NCBI RefSeq assembly: GCF_003268775.1
Contig: NZ_QLSU01000011.1
Span: forward strand, 238,437 to 302,436
DNA length: 64,000 bases
From: Paraburkholderia unamae
GTDB taxonomy: Bacteria; Pseudomonadota; Gammaproteobacteria; Burkholderiales; Burkholderiaceae
Direction: 5' to 3'
Below are positions 33,184 to 41,780 of this stretch, one piece after another. Numbering within the stretch: position 1 is the first letter of the stretch; every line of letters begins with the position of its first letter. The translations under genes were made by a program, and so were the position numbers. The notes beneath the pieces are model-generated. The model was not told the origin of the DNA, did no database searches, and saw only the letters and a program-made list of their open reading frames with translations.

Positions 33184-34935
33184 ATGAGCAAGAAGCGAAA
33201 GACCCCCGAAGAACTGCGCAGCCACCGCTGGTATGGCGTGAACGACCTGCGGTCGTTCGGCCATCGCTCGCGCTCCGCGCAGATGGGCTACAGCCGCGAA
33301 GAATACGCGGGCAAGCCGGTGATCGCCATCCTCAATACGTGGAGCGAGATGAACCCTTGCCATACGCACTTCAAGCAGCGTGTGGAAGAGGTCAAGCGCG
33401 GCATCTGGCAAGCAGGCGGTTTCCCGATCGAGCTGCCGGTGCAAACGCTCTCCGAGCCGTTCCAGAAGCCCACCACGATGCTCTACCGCAACTTCCTCGC
33501 CATGGAAGCGGAAGAGACGATCCGCTCGTATCCGGCCGACGGCGTCGTGCTGATGGGCGGTTGCGACAAGACCACGCCCGCGCTCTTGATGGGCGCGATC
33601 TCGATGGACCTGCCGACGATCTTCCTGCCCGCGGGCCCGATGCTCAACGGCAACTGGAACGGCGTGACGCTCGGTTCGGGCTCGGACACCTGGAAGTACT
33701 GGGCCGACCTGCGCGCGGGCAAGATCACCGAAGAGGACTGGAAGGGCGTGGAAGGCGGCATCGCGCGCTCGCCGGGCCACTGCATGACGATGGGCACCGC
33801 ATCGACGATGACGAGCGCGGCGGAAGCGCTCGGCTTCACGCTGCCGGGCTTCGCCTCGATTCCCGCGCCGGACTCGCGCCACGCGCAGATGTCGGCGAAA
33901 ACGGGCATGCGCATTGTCGAGATGGTGTGGGAAGACCTGAAGCCTTCGGACATCATCACGCGCAAGGCAGTCGATAACGCCGTGACCACGTGTCTCGCGC
34001 TTTCGGGCTCGACCAACGCGATCGTGCACATGATCGCGCTCGCGCGCCGCGCCGGTGTCGATCTCTCGCTCGCGCAGTACGACGAAATCGCGCGCCGCAC
34101 GCCGGTGCTCGCGAACATCCGCCCGACCGGCAAGTACCTCATGGAGGACTTCTACTATGCGGGCGGTCTGCGCGCGATGCTCAAGGAACTGGGCGACCTG
34201 ATCGACGGCACGCAGATGACCGTGAACGGCAAGACGCTCGGCGAGAACATTGCCGATGCGGAAATCTACAGCGAAGAGGTGATCTATCGCCGTGCGAAGC
34301 CGCTCATGCCGGATACGGGCCTCGCCGTGCTGCGCGGCAATCTCGCGCCGGACGGCGCCGTGATCAAGCCGGGCGCGGCGGAAAAGCACCTGCACGTCCA
34401 CACGGGCAAGGCTGTTGTGTTCAAGGACTACAACGACATGGCCGCACGCATCGACAGCGAAGACCTCGACTGCGACGAGAACAGCGTGATCGTGCTCCAG
34501 CACGCGGGTCCTGTTGGCGCGCCGGGCATGCCCGAGTGGGGCCAACTGCCGATTCCGCAAAAGATCCTCCAGAAGGGCGTGCGCGACATGTTGCGTATTT
34601 CCGACGCCCGCATGAGCGGCACGAGCTATGGCGCGTGCGTGCTGCACGTGGCGCCGGAATCGTTCATCGGCGGTCCGCTCGCACTGGTCAAGGACGGCGA
34701 CCTGATCGAGATGAACGTGCCGGAGCGTCGCCTGAACGTGCTGATCTCCGATGAGGAAATGGCGCGCCGCAAGGCCGAGTGGGTCGCACCGGAACCGCGC
34801 TTCACGCGCGGCTATGGCGCGATGTACCAGATGCACGTGATGCAGGCCAACAACGGCTGCGAATTCGATTTCATGCAGCGTGACGGCGCGGGCGGTTCGT
34901 GCGCCAGTGCGGGCGGCGAGCCCGAGATTCACTAA
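33184..34935 (+). CDS. araC: IlvD/Edd-family sugar acid dehydratase, probable L-arabonate dehydratase
   Basis: 583 residues from ATG 33184 (GGAG nine bases upstream). Three iron-sulfur ligands are in place: Cys59 (MNPCH), Cys127 (GGCDKT) and Cys200 (SPGHC). The length and cysteine spacing match L-arabonate/D-xylonate dehydratases rather than valine-pathway IlvD. The enzyme removes water from L-arabonate, and often from D-fuconate or D-galactonate, to give the 2-keto-3-deoxy acid. Magnesium is used with the cluster. Encoded behind the ABC importer and before a porin, it would feed the DapA-like dehydratase and KGSADH at 26-28.7 kb. The symbol araC here means the dehydratase, not the regulator; D-xylonate is an alternative substrate. 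Confidence 0.88.
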   Translation: MSKKRKTPEELRSHRWYGVNDLRSFGHRSRSAQMGYSREEYAGKPVIAILNTWSEMNPCHTHFKQRVEEVKRGIWQAGGFPIELPVQTLSEPFQKPTTMLYRNFLAMEAEETIRSYPADGVVLMGGCDKTTPALLMGAISMDLPTIFLPAGPMLNGNWNGVTLGSGSDTWKYWADLRAGKITEEDWKGVEGGIARSPGHCMTMGTASTMTSAAEALGFTLPGFASIPAPDSRHAQMSAKTGMRIVEMVWEDLKPSDIITRKAVDNAVTTCLALSGSTNAIVHMIALARRAGVDLSLAQYDEIARRTPVLANIRPTGKYLMEDFYYAGGLRAMLKELGDLIDGTQMTVNGKTLGENIADAEIYSEEVIYRRAKPLMPDTGLAVLRGNLAPDGAVIKPGAAEKHLHVHTGKAVVFKDYNDMAARIDSEDLDCDENSVIVLQHAGPVGAPGMPEWGQLPIPQKILQKGVRDMLRISDARMSGTSYGACVLHVAPESFIGGPLALVKDGDLIEMNVPERRLNVLISDEEMARRKAEWVAPEPRFTRGYGAMYQMHVMQANNGCEFDFMQRDGAGGSCASAGGEPEIH

Positions 34936-35071
34936 GGAGACGAGCCGGCCGCAAAGGCCGGCGCGGCAGGGGGCGCTTCAGGGGTGTTGCGCCCTCTGCT
35001 GTACAGGAGGAAATGTTGCAATCAGGGTTTTAACCAGTTTCAAACCACAACGACTAAAGATAGGACTACAG

Positions 35072-36271
35072 ATGAAAAAGACTATCCTCGCGTCCACGCT
35101 TGGACTCGCCGCGCTCGGCGCTCACGCGCAAAGCAGTGTCACGCTGTACGGTATCGTCGATACCGGCATTGGTTATCAAAGCAGCTCGGCTGCGCTTGGC
35201 AGCAACGCAGGCGGCCGCTCGGTCGTCAAGATGGTGCAGGGCGTGTGGGCCGGTTCGCGCATCGGCTTGAAGGGCAGTGAGGACCTGGGCGGCGGCACGC
35301 GCGCGATCTTCCAGCTGGAGCAAGGCTACAACTCGGCAACCGGCGCGCAATCGACCTCGGGCCTGATGTTCAGCCGCGCCGCATGGGTGGGCGTGGCGAA
35401 CGCGAACTACGGTACCTTGACGGGTGGCCGCCAGTACGCCCCGTACTACACGCTGCTTTCGCCGTACAGCCCGACCACGTGGCTCACCGGCGCATACGGC
35501 GCGCACCCGGGCGACCTCGACTCGATGGACACGATCTATCGCATCAACAACGCGCTCGTCTATACGTCGCCGAACTTCGCGGGCCTGACCGTGAGCGGCA
35601 TGTACGCGCTGGGCGGCGTGCCGGGCAGCACCGGCGCGGGCCAGTCGTGGAGCATCGCGGCGCAATACCTGCATGGTCCGGCGGGCATCGCCGTGGGCTT
35701 CGAGCGTCTGAACAACTCGGCGAGCGGCGGCGGCGCGTGGGGTGCGAACTCGACGGCGTCGAGCAACGGCGAGCCGGGCGTGTCGGCCATCACCAACGGC
35801 TTCCAGACCGCCCAGGCGCAGCAGCGCCTCGCCGTCACGGCGGGCTACCAGTTCAATTCGCAGTGGGATATTTCGGCGGCGTACTCGAACGTTCAGTACA
35901 TCCCGGGCATCAACTCGAAGTTCTTCGACACGCAGATCTGGAACACGGGCGGCGTCGTGCTGCACTACAAGCCGTTCACCACGCTCGATCTCGCGGCCGG
36001 TTTCGCCTACACGCGCGCGACCAAGGCCAACGGCGTGCAGAGCGCAGCTTCGTACCAGCAGTACAACCTCTCGCAGTACTACTCGTTGTCCAAGCGCACG
36101 GGTATCTACTTCGTCGAGGCGTTCCAGCGCGCGGGCGGTCAGACGCTCGGCAACAACGGTGCGGGCAACATCATCAACGCGACGGCCGACATCGGCGACG
36201 GCCAGAACAGCGCGCCTTCGTCGTCGCGCAGCCAGGTGGCGGGCGCGATCGGCATCGTTCACCGCTTCTAA
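35072..36271 (+). CDS. General porin in the sugar-acid operon
   Basis: 399 residues. The signal peptide ends at GLAALGAHA-QS and the mature start SSVTLYGIVDTGIGYQSS is the classic porin N-terminus. GSRIGLKGSEDLGGGTRAIF and FSRAAWVGVANANYGTLTGGRQ follow, and the last residue is phenylalanine (GIVHRF). It comes after the L-arabonate-type dehydratase gene with 136 bases between and a terminator behind. It probably lets the substrates of the ABC importer cross the outer membrane. ATG 35072 has AGGA upstream. Confidence 0.92.
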   Translation: MKKTILASTLGLAALGAHAQSSVTLYGIVDTGIGYQSSSAALGSNAGGRSVVKMVQGVWAGSRIGLKGSEDLGGGTRAIFQLEQGYNSATGAQSTSGLMFSRAAWVGVANANYGTLTGGRQYAPYYTLLSPYSPTTWLTGAYGAHPGDLDSMDTIYRINNALVYTSPNFAGLTVSGMYALGGVPGSTGAGQSWSIAAQYLHGPAGIAVGFERLNNSASGGGAWGANSTASSNGEPGVSAITNGFQTAQAQQRLAVTAGYQFNSQWDISAAYSNVQYIPGINSKFFDTQIWNTGGVVLHYKPFTTLDLAAGFAYTRATKANGVQSAASYQQYNLSQYYSLSKRTGIYFVEAFQRAGGQTLGNNGAGNIINATADIGDGQNSAPSSSRSQVAGAIGIVHRF

Positions 36272-36322
36272 GGCGGGGTTCAGGGTCGTTTAGAAGTCTT
36301 CACGCTCCGAAAGCAGTATGTT

Positions 36323-36365
36323 CGGCGGTGCCGGGTCGATGGGGATCCTGCGCCGCCGTTTTTTT
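36323..36365 (+). terminator. Terminator after the porin gene
   Basis: A GC-rich imperfect stem (CGGCGG at 36323 pairs with CCGCCG at 36353) is followed by seven Ts (36359-36365). It ends the importer-dehydratase-porin operon. Confidence 0.8.
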
Positions 36366-36366
36366 G

Positions 36367-37401
36367 CTACCGCGCGTGTCCGCTCGCCAGCACGACCGCT
36401 TCGCTGATCGCGGCAGGCAGATATGACACGTGATTCTGGCCGGGGTAGACCCGCATATCCGCGTCGAAGCCGAGCGCGGGCGTCGCGTTCAGCAGGTCGG
36501 CAAACGCGCGGGCGTTGTCGAGCATCGCGGCATGGGTCACGCGTTCGATGCGCGCCGGCGTTGCATCGGCCGCGACCCGCTGCTCGTCGCCGCCCACGCG
36601 AATCGCGAGCGGAATCCGCGTGCCCGGCGCACGGTTTCGCCCGGCATCCCCAGCCGCGCGAGTGCTCGCAAGCAGTTCGCCCGCGTTCCACCAGAGCGAA
36701 GGACTTGCCGCCATATAGCGCGAGTACGCGCCCGGATGCGCGAGCGCGTCGTGCAGGACGAAGAAGCCGCCCAGCGAATGCCCGAACAACATGCGCCGTT
36801 GCGCCGATATCTCGACTCGCGCCTGAATGGCGCGCGGCAATGCCTCGTTGACCACGGCTTCGAACGCCTGCGCGCCGCCCGTATCGAGCGGCGCACCGTG
36901 TGCGTTGCGCGGCACGCCCCAGCCGTCGCGATTGGGCGTCGTGAAGTCGCGAAAGCGCTGGCGTTCGCAGAACAGCGCGTCGTTGTCGGCGGCAATGGCG
37001 GCAATCACCACGGGGCCGATCAGCCGCTCCTGCAAGCGCGCGGCGCTCACGGCGAGAGGGAATGTCGCGTTGCCGTCGAGCAGCACGAGCAATGGCGGCG
37101 CAGCGCTTTGCGCGGGCGCGCTGGCGGCTTCGCCTTCGGCGCGCGCTTGCCCGTGCGGCGTGGGCCGATAGAGCCAGACGCGGTAGCGAGGCCCCTGCGC
37201 GCCCGTTTCGAGCACGAACGATTCGGTGTCGGGAAGCAGGGCGCGTGGCCAGGCAGCTGATTCGGTATCCGAATGAGTTACGGGTGAATCGGCTTTGGCC
37301 GATGCATGCGGAACCTGCGCCTGGGCAACGGCCGTATGCGCCAGCGCCAGGGCAAAGAGCACGCCAGCCGCGCGGCGGGAGAAAGTGCGACGATGTTTCA
37401 T
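36367..37401 (-). CDS. Secreted alpha/beta hydrolase, ferric-enterobactin esterase (Fes/IroE)-like
   Basis: 344 residues with a twin-arginine-like signal (SRRAAGVLFALALAHTAVAQA). The nucleophile elbow is GHSLGG with Ser209, the oxyanion strand contains LLVLLDGN (residues 104-111), and a histidine lies in YPGQNHVSYLP near the end. This arrangement is typical of esterases that cut catecholate siderophores (Fes, IroE). It lies downstream of a TonB siderophore receptor on the same strand, with nine bases between the stop and this start, so it probably releases iron from an imported ferric siderophore in the periplasm. The specific siderophore is unknown. Confidence 0.82.
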   Translation of the reverse strand: MKHRRTFSRRAAGVLFALALAHTAVAQAQVPHASAKADSPVTHSDTESAAWPRALLPDTESFVLETGAQGPRYRVWLYRPTPHGQARAEGEAASAPAQSAAPPLLVLLDGNATFPLAVSAARLQERLIGPVVIAAIAADNDALFCERQRFRDFTTPNRDGWGVPRNAHGAPLDTGGAQAFEAVVNEALPRAIQARVEISAQRRMLFGHSLGGFFVLHDALAHPGAYSRYMAASPSLWWNAGELLASTRAAGDAGRNRAPGTRIPLAIRVGGDEQRVAADATPARIERVTHAAMLDNARAFADLLNATPALGFDADMRVYPGQNHVSYLPAAISEAVVLASGHAR

Positions 37402-37409
37402 CCTCAACC

Positions 37410-39836
37410 TCACCATTGGTATCGCGCCGTGCCGATCACCTCGCGGCGAACGCCCCAGAAGCATTGCGTGCTGCTTGCGCAGGCGGCGACGTACTGGCGG
37501 TCGAAGAGGTTCGATGCGTTGACGGCAAAGCGCCAGTTGCGCAATTCGTAGTGCAGCGCGAGATCGACGAGCGTGAAGGAGCCCACCTTGAACGAGTCGT
37601 CGGCCGCGCCATAGGTGCTGCCGATATAGCGCACGCCCGCGCCCATGCCGAAACCCTTGAGCGGGCCGCGATGCAGCGTGTAATCCGCCCACAGCGAAGC
37701 CGTATTTTTGGGCACGGCGGCGGGCGTGTGGCCGAGCGACGAGTCGTTCGCGCTCGCGACCCATGCGCTCGTATAGGTGTACGCGGCGATCAGCGAGAGA
37801 TCGCGCGTGACGTTCAAGTGCGTTTCCAGCTCCACGCCGCGGCTCTTCACGGCGCCCGTCTGCACGCGGTAGTTCGCGTTGCTGGGGTCGGGCGTGGACA
37901 CGTTGTGCTGTTCGAGGTCGTAGAGCGAGAGCGTCGTGAAGCTCGTGGTGCCCGGAATCTGATACTTGAGGCCGACTTCGAACTGTCGCCCCGTGGAAGG
38001 CTTGAGCGGGCTGCCGTCGGCCGTCGTGCCCGAGGTGATGGGCTGGAACGAGCGCGAAAAACTTGCGAAGGGCGAAAGGCCGTTGTCGAACGCGTAGAGC
38101 AGGCCCGCGCGCCAGGTGAAGGCGCGGTCGGACTGTGACGTGGAGGTGTGCTTGACGTATTCGTTCGCGCTCGTCGTTGCGAAGTCCTCGCGCGCGCCGA
38201 GCACGAACGACCACTTGCCGAGCGTCATCTGGTCCTGCAAGTAGAGGCCGAGGTCGTCGGTGCGCTGGCGCGTGTAGCTGGCAAGCGTGGGCGTGGCGAT
38301 CGCCTGGCCATACACGGGCGCCGTGATGTCGAGCGCGGGGGCCTTGCCCGACGCGAGCCGGCGGTCCGACATCGTCATCTGGTAATCGAGACCCATGAGC
38401 ACCGCGTGGCGCACCGCGCCGGTCGCGAAGTCGGCTTCGAGCTGGGTGTCGGTGGAAAGCGCGTCGAGATGTTCGAGCGAAGCCGTCGTCAGGCGATTCA
38501 GGTAGCGATTGGTCGTGTTCGTGTAACCGCTCGAATAGACCGTTTGGTAGTCGCTCCACATATGCATGTAGCGCGTGTTCTGCCGGACGGTGAAGGTGTC
38601 GTTGAAGCGGTGCGTGAACGCATAGCCGAGCGAAGCCTGCTCGCGGCGGAAATGATCGAAATCGGGCTCGCCGTCGTTGAAGCCGGTGCCGATCATGCCG
38701 TTCGGGTTGTACGAGACGGTGCCATAGCGCGGCAGAAAGCCGTAGTAGCCGTTGTTCGGGTCGTACTGGTAGCTGGCCAGCAGCGTGAGCTCCGTGTTCG
38801 CGTCGGGGCGCAGCGTGAGCGAGGGCGCGACGTAGATGCGTTGTTCCTTCGTGCCGTCCACTTGCGTGTCGGTGTTGCGCGCGAGGCCGACGAAGCGGTA
38901 AAGCACGCGCTGGTCGGCGTCCACGGCACCGCCCAGATCGAACGCGCCTTCCCAGCGGTTGTGCGTGCCCGCGCCGAGCATCACCTCGTTGACGTGATCC
39001 GCTTCGGGGCGTTTGCTCTCCAGCACGACCACGCCGCCGGGGTTCGCCTGGCCATAGAGAATCGAGCTTGGCCCGCGCAGCACTTCGATGCGTTGCAGTC
39101 CGTATTGTTCGATCTGGGGCACGGCGTAGGAAAGGCCGCGGCCCAGGTTGAGCCCGTCGAGAAAATTCACGTAGACGGCGTTGCCGCCGAAGCCGCCAAA
39201 GCCGCGCATCTGCAAGCTGTCGTAGCGGTCGCCGATACCGCGCGTTTCCGGCACGATGCCAGCCGAATAGCGCAACGCCTGCGCGACCGACTGCACGTTC
39301 TGCACGTCCATCTGCTGGCGTTCGATGACCGAAACCGATTGCGGCGTGCGGGTGAGCGGCACGCTCGACTTCAGCGCCGCGCTCGCGACGGTGGGGTCGT
39401 TTTGCTCGACGATGCTGCGCTTGCTGATTGTCACGGCGGGCAGCGAGGTCTCGTTGAGCGCGCCGGTTTCCGTGGGTGGCGTGGGTTCGGCCTCCAGCAC
39501 GAACGCGGCGTTCTGGCCGCGCACGGCGCGCAGGCCGCTGCCGCGCAGCAGTTGTGCGAGCGCGCCGGAAGCATCGGCGTGGCCTGCGAAGCCCGGCGAG
39601 CGCTTGCCCGCCACGAGCGCGCTCGTGTAGACAAGCTGAATGCCGCTCGTTTCGGCGAACTGGTTGAGCGCCGTGTTGAGGTCCGAGGGAGCGATGCGGT
39701 AATCGAGTCGTGGGCTGCCGTGGGCCGTGTTCTGCTGGCCGGCTGTCTGGCTTTGAGCCGTGACGGGCAGGGTGGCGAAGAGGGCGAGGGCCGCCGCGCA
39801 GATAGCGAGCGGTTTGAATGATGGTGGTAAGTACAA
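37410..39836 (-). CDS. TonB-dependent siderophore receptor with N-terminal signalling domain
   Basis: 808 residues. After the signal peptide (LAICAAALALFATLPVTAQS) comes an STN domain (about 43-110: LDYRIAPSDLNTALNQFAET to AAFVLEAEP), then the plug (RSIVEQNDPTVASAALK, IEVLRGPSSILYGQANPGGV) and a 22-strand barrel ending in W (GTARYQW). The STN domain talks to the FecR-like protein encoded upstream, so this is a FecA/FpvA-type receptor that induces its own synthesis. The start is TTG 39836 with GGGGAA six bases upstream. The substrate is a ferric siderophore of unknown kind. Confidence 0.92.
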   Translation of the reverse strand: MYLPPSFKPLAICAAALALFATLPVTAQSQTAGQQNTAHGSPRLDYRIAPSDLNTALNQFAETSGIQLVYTSALVAGKRSPGFAGHADASGALAQLLRGSGLRAVRGQNAAFVLEAEPTPPTETGALNETSLPAVTISKRSIVEQNDPTVASAALKSSVPLTRTPQSVSVIERQQMDVQNVQSVAQALRYSAGIVPETRGIGDRYDSLQMRGFGGFGGNAVYVNFLDGLNLGRGLSYAVPQIEQYGLQRIEVLRGPSSILYGQANPGGVVVLESKRPEADHVNEVMLGAGTHNRWEGAFDLGGAVDADQRVLYRFVGLARNTDTQVDGTKEQRIYVAPSLTLRPDANTELTLLASYQYDPNNGYYGFLPRYGTVSYNPNGMIGTGFNDGEPDFDHFRREQASLGYAFTHRFNDTFTVRQNTRYMHMWSDYQTVYSSGYTNTTNRYLNRLTTASLEHLDALSTDTQLEADFATGAVRHAVLMGLDYQMTMSDRRLASGKAPALDITAPVYGQAIATPTLASYTRQRTDDLGLYLQDQMTLGKWSFVLGAREDFATTSANEYVKHTSTSQSDRAFTWRAGLLYAFDNGLSPFASFSRSFQPITSGTTADGSPLKPSTGRQFEVGLKYQIPGTTSFTTLSLYDLEQHNVSTPDPSNANYRVQTGAVKSRGVELETHLNVTRDLSLIAAYTYTSAWVASANDSSLGHTPAAVPKNTASLWADYTLHRGPLKGFGMGAGVRYIGSTYGAADDSFKVGSFTLVDLALHYELRNWRFAVNASNLFDRQYVAACASSTQCFWGVRREVIGTARYQW

Positions 39837-39931
39837 CGAAATTCCCCGTTTTTGTTACTGATGGGGGAATAGACGTTTGAGCGCCAGGAAACCGGATGTC
39901 TCGCGCAAAATATTTTTTTGCGCGGTGCGTG

Positions 39932-41005
39932 CTACTGCGTTGCCGCTGCCTCCGGCGCGGAGAGAATGACGATGCGGCCCGCGATCTGCGTTGATTGCAG
40001 ACGCAACGTTTCAGCGAGGGTGGCAAGCGCTCGCGCGGGCGCGCCGATGGCGAAGTTGCCGGACACGCGCAGGGCGGCTGCGCTGCCGCGCACGTAGACG
40101 AAGTGGCCGTTCCAGTAGCGGTTCAGCGCGGCGACCACGTCGCCGAGCGGCGCGTCGGTGAACACCATGCGGCCGCGCTGCCATGCCGTGGCGGCGAAAA
40201 GGTCCACGCCCACCGTGGCGGGCGCACGGTCGCCGTCGCCGAACGCCACGCTCTGACCGGCCACGGCTTCCCTGCTGCCGGCCGCGTTGCGCACGGCCAC
40301 GCGGCCCTGCGTCACCGTCACGAGTACGTCGCCGGTGCGCGCGGGATTGAGCGACGGCGTGCTCGCCTGGAAGGCCGTGCCGATATCCACGATCTCGCCG
40401 CCGCCCGCATGCACGACGAAGCGGCGCGGGTCGCCGTGCCGGACTTCGAAGGCCGCGCGGCCGCGCGCGAGCACGATGCTGCGCTCGTTCGGCGTGTAGC
40501 GCACGTCGATGGCCGAGTCCGCGTCGAGCTTCGCGATGGTGCCGTCTGCGAGCGCGAGCGTGCGCAATTCGCCTGGTGCGGTTGCGTAGTCGGGGGCGTG
40601 CGCATAGAGCGCGGCGCCTATGCCGATCGCCGCGATCGCGGTGGCAAACGGTGCGACAAACGCGGCGCGCGGCACGGTGAATGCAAAGCGCGGGAAAGCC
40701 GCCTTCGTGCGCGGCTTCGCGATGTTGCCCGCAGGGGCGCACTTTGCATTCGCCGTCGCGCGCAGCGCATCGGCCTCGCGCCACTGCCTGAGCGCCGCTT
40801 CGAAGGCCTTGCCATGCTGCGGGGAGCGCGCGCACCAGCGTGCAAGCCGCGCGTCGTCTATCCGGGCGCGGCCCGCGTCGATACGCACGATCCACACGGC
40901 GGCCTGCGCGCGAATGCGGCGCGTGCGCGCGGCCGCTTGCGCGTCGGCGGCGAGGTCGGCTGGGAATGAATCGGGCATACCCGCGTGCTGATGATCCTTA
41001 GTCAT
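39932..41005 (-). CDS. fecR: FecR-family anti-sigma regulator
   Basis: 357 residues from ATG 41005, which overlaps the sigma factor stop by eight bases (ATGACTAA). The N-terminal DUF4880 region (AAVWIVRIDAGRARIDDARLARW) contacts the sigma factor. One membrane segment lies at about 115-135. The periplasmic FecR domain includes VDIGTAFQ and VTQGRVAVRN, followed by a C-terminal STN-like domain (VVAALNRYWNGHFVYVRG). It relays the receptor signal to the ECF sigma factor. It is the second gene of a sigma-FecR-receptor-esterase row. Confidence 0.93.
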   Translation of the reverse strand: MTKDHQHAGMPDSFPADLAADAQAAARTRRIRAQAAVWIVRIDAGRARIDDARLARWCARSPQHGKAFEAALRQWREADALRATANAKCAPAGNIAKPRTKAAFPRFAFTVPRAAFVAPFATAIAAIGIGAALYAHAPDYATAPGELRTLALADGTIAKLDADSAIDVRYTPNERSIVLARGRAAFEVRHGDPRRFVVHAGGGEIVDIGTAFQASTPSLNPARTGDVLVTVTQGRVAVRNAAGSREAVAGQSVAFGDGDRAPATVGVDLFAATAWQRGRMVFTDAPLGDVVAALNRYWNGHFVYVRGSAAALRVSGNFAIGAPARALATLAETLRLQSTQIAGRIVILSAPEAAATQ

Positions 41006-41552
41006 GGTCGGACGGCGTGCCTGCGCCATGCGCGTCGCGATCGAATTCGAGCAGGTCCAGCAGCGCGCGCCGCAGATGCTTTTCGACCATGTTCTTGCTG
41101 ATTTGCAGACGCTGCGCGATAGCTTCGTGCGAAAGCCCGTGCACCTTGCGCAGCAGAAAGACCTCGCGGCAGCGCGGCGGCAGGGCGTTCACCGTCTGTT
41201 CGAGCGCCCGCGCGGTTTGCGAGGCTTCGGCAAACTGGCTGGGGTCGACCGGATCGACGGCCAGCTCCGGGCAGGCGTCATTATCGTCGTCGTGCGCAAG
41301 CATGTCGACGTGCAGGTGCGAGGACGTCCGGCTTTCCCGAAACCGGTCGATCAGCAGGTTTTCGATCACGCGCACGAAGAACGCGCGCGGCTGCCGGATC
41401 TCGGCTGAGTCTTGCAGCGAGGCAACCTTGACGAACGCGTCGTGCACGAGATCCGAGGCCGCTTCCGCCGAGCGCATGCGCCGCCGCGCGAACGCAAGCA
41501 GCGTACGGTAATGCGCGGCGAACGCGTGGGCGAGGCTGGAGGATGGCTGCAC
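40998..41552 (-). CDS. fecI: ECF RNA polymerase sigma factor, FecI-like
   Basis: 184 residues with region 2 (LLAFARRRMRSAEAASDLVHDAFVKVA) and region 4 (LEQTVNALPPRCREVFLLRK, LSHEAIAQRLQISKNMVEKH), which are the core and -35 binding parts of iron-starvation sigma factors. The VHGLSHEAIAQRL and MVEKHLRRAL wording is typical of FecI/PvdS relatives. It is controlled by the Fur box 63 bases upstream and co-encoded with fecR and the TonB receptor. Confidence 0.93.
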   Translation of the reverse strand: MQPSSSLAHAFAAHYRTLLAFARRRMRSAEAASDLVHDAFVKVASLQDSAEIRQPRAFFVRVIENLLIDRFRESRTSSHLHVDMLAHDDDNDACPELAVDPVDPSQFAEASQTARALEQTVNALPPRCREVFLLRKVHGLSHEAIAQRLQISKNMVEKHLRRALLDLLEFDRDAHGAGTPSDHD

Positions 41553-41614
41553 GAATGGTTGGCAGAAAGCCGCCGCTGTCCGGGCGCGGGTTTCAGGTCG
41601 CTTACGATTTTTAC

Positions 41615-41633
41615 GAATGAGAATTATTATCGT
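41615..41633. promoter_or_regulatory. Fur box upstream of the ECF sigma factor gene
   Basis: GAATGAGAATTATTATCGT (read on the minus strand, ACGATAATAATTCTCATTC) matches the Fur consensus GATAATGATAATCATTATC in most positions. It lies 63 bases before the sigma factor start, so expression of the sigma-FecR-receptor-esterase row should rise in iron limitation. Confidence 0.82.
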
Positions 41634-41730
41634 TTATGCGTTTTCGTGCAAGTCCAGCGGCGTGATTCCTGCCGGATCGGCGGGATTCGGGCCGCAAGGT
41701 TCTGGCCGCGACGTTCCGGCCGTAAACGGC

Positions 41731-41763
41731 CGCGCGGGCGGAGAACCCACCTCCGCCCGCGCG
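41731..41763 (-). terminator. Terminator hairpin after the branched-chain binding protein gene
   Basis: A perfect 13-pair GC stem (CGCGCGGGCGGAG with CTCCGCCCGCGCG) closes on AACCCAC. A second small palindrome, GGCCGT-AA-ACGGCC, follows at 41719-41732. No T run. Confidence 0.55.
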
Positions 41764-41780
41764 CGATTGACCGGAACCCC

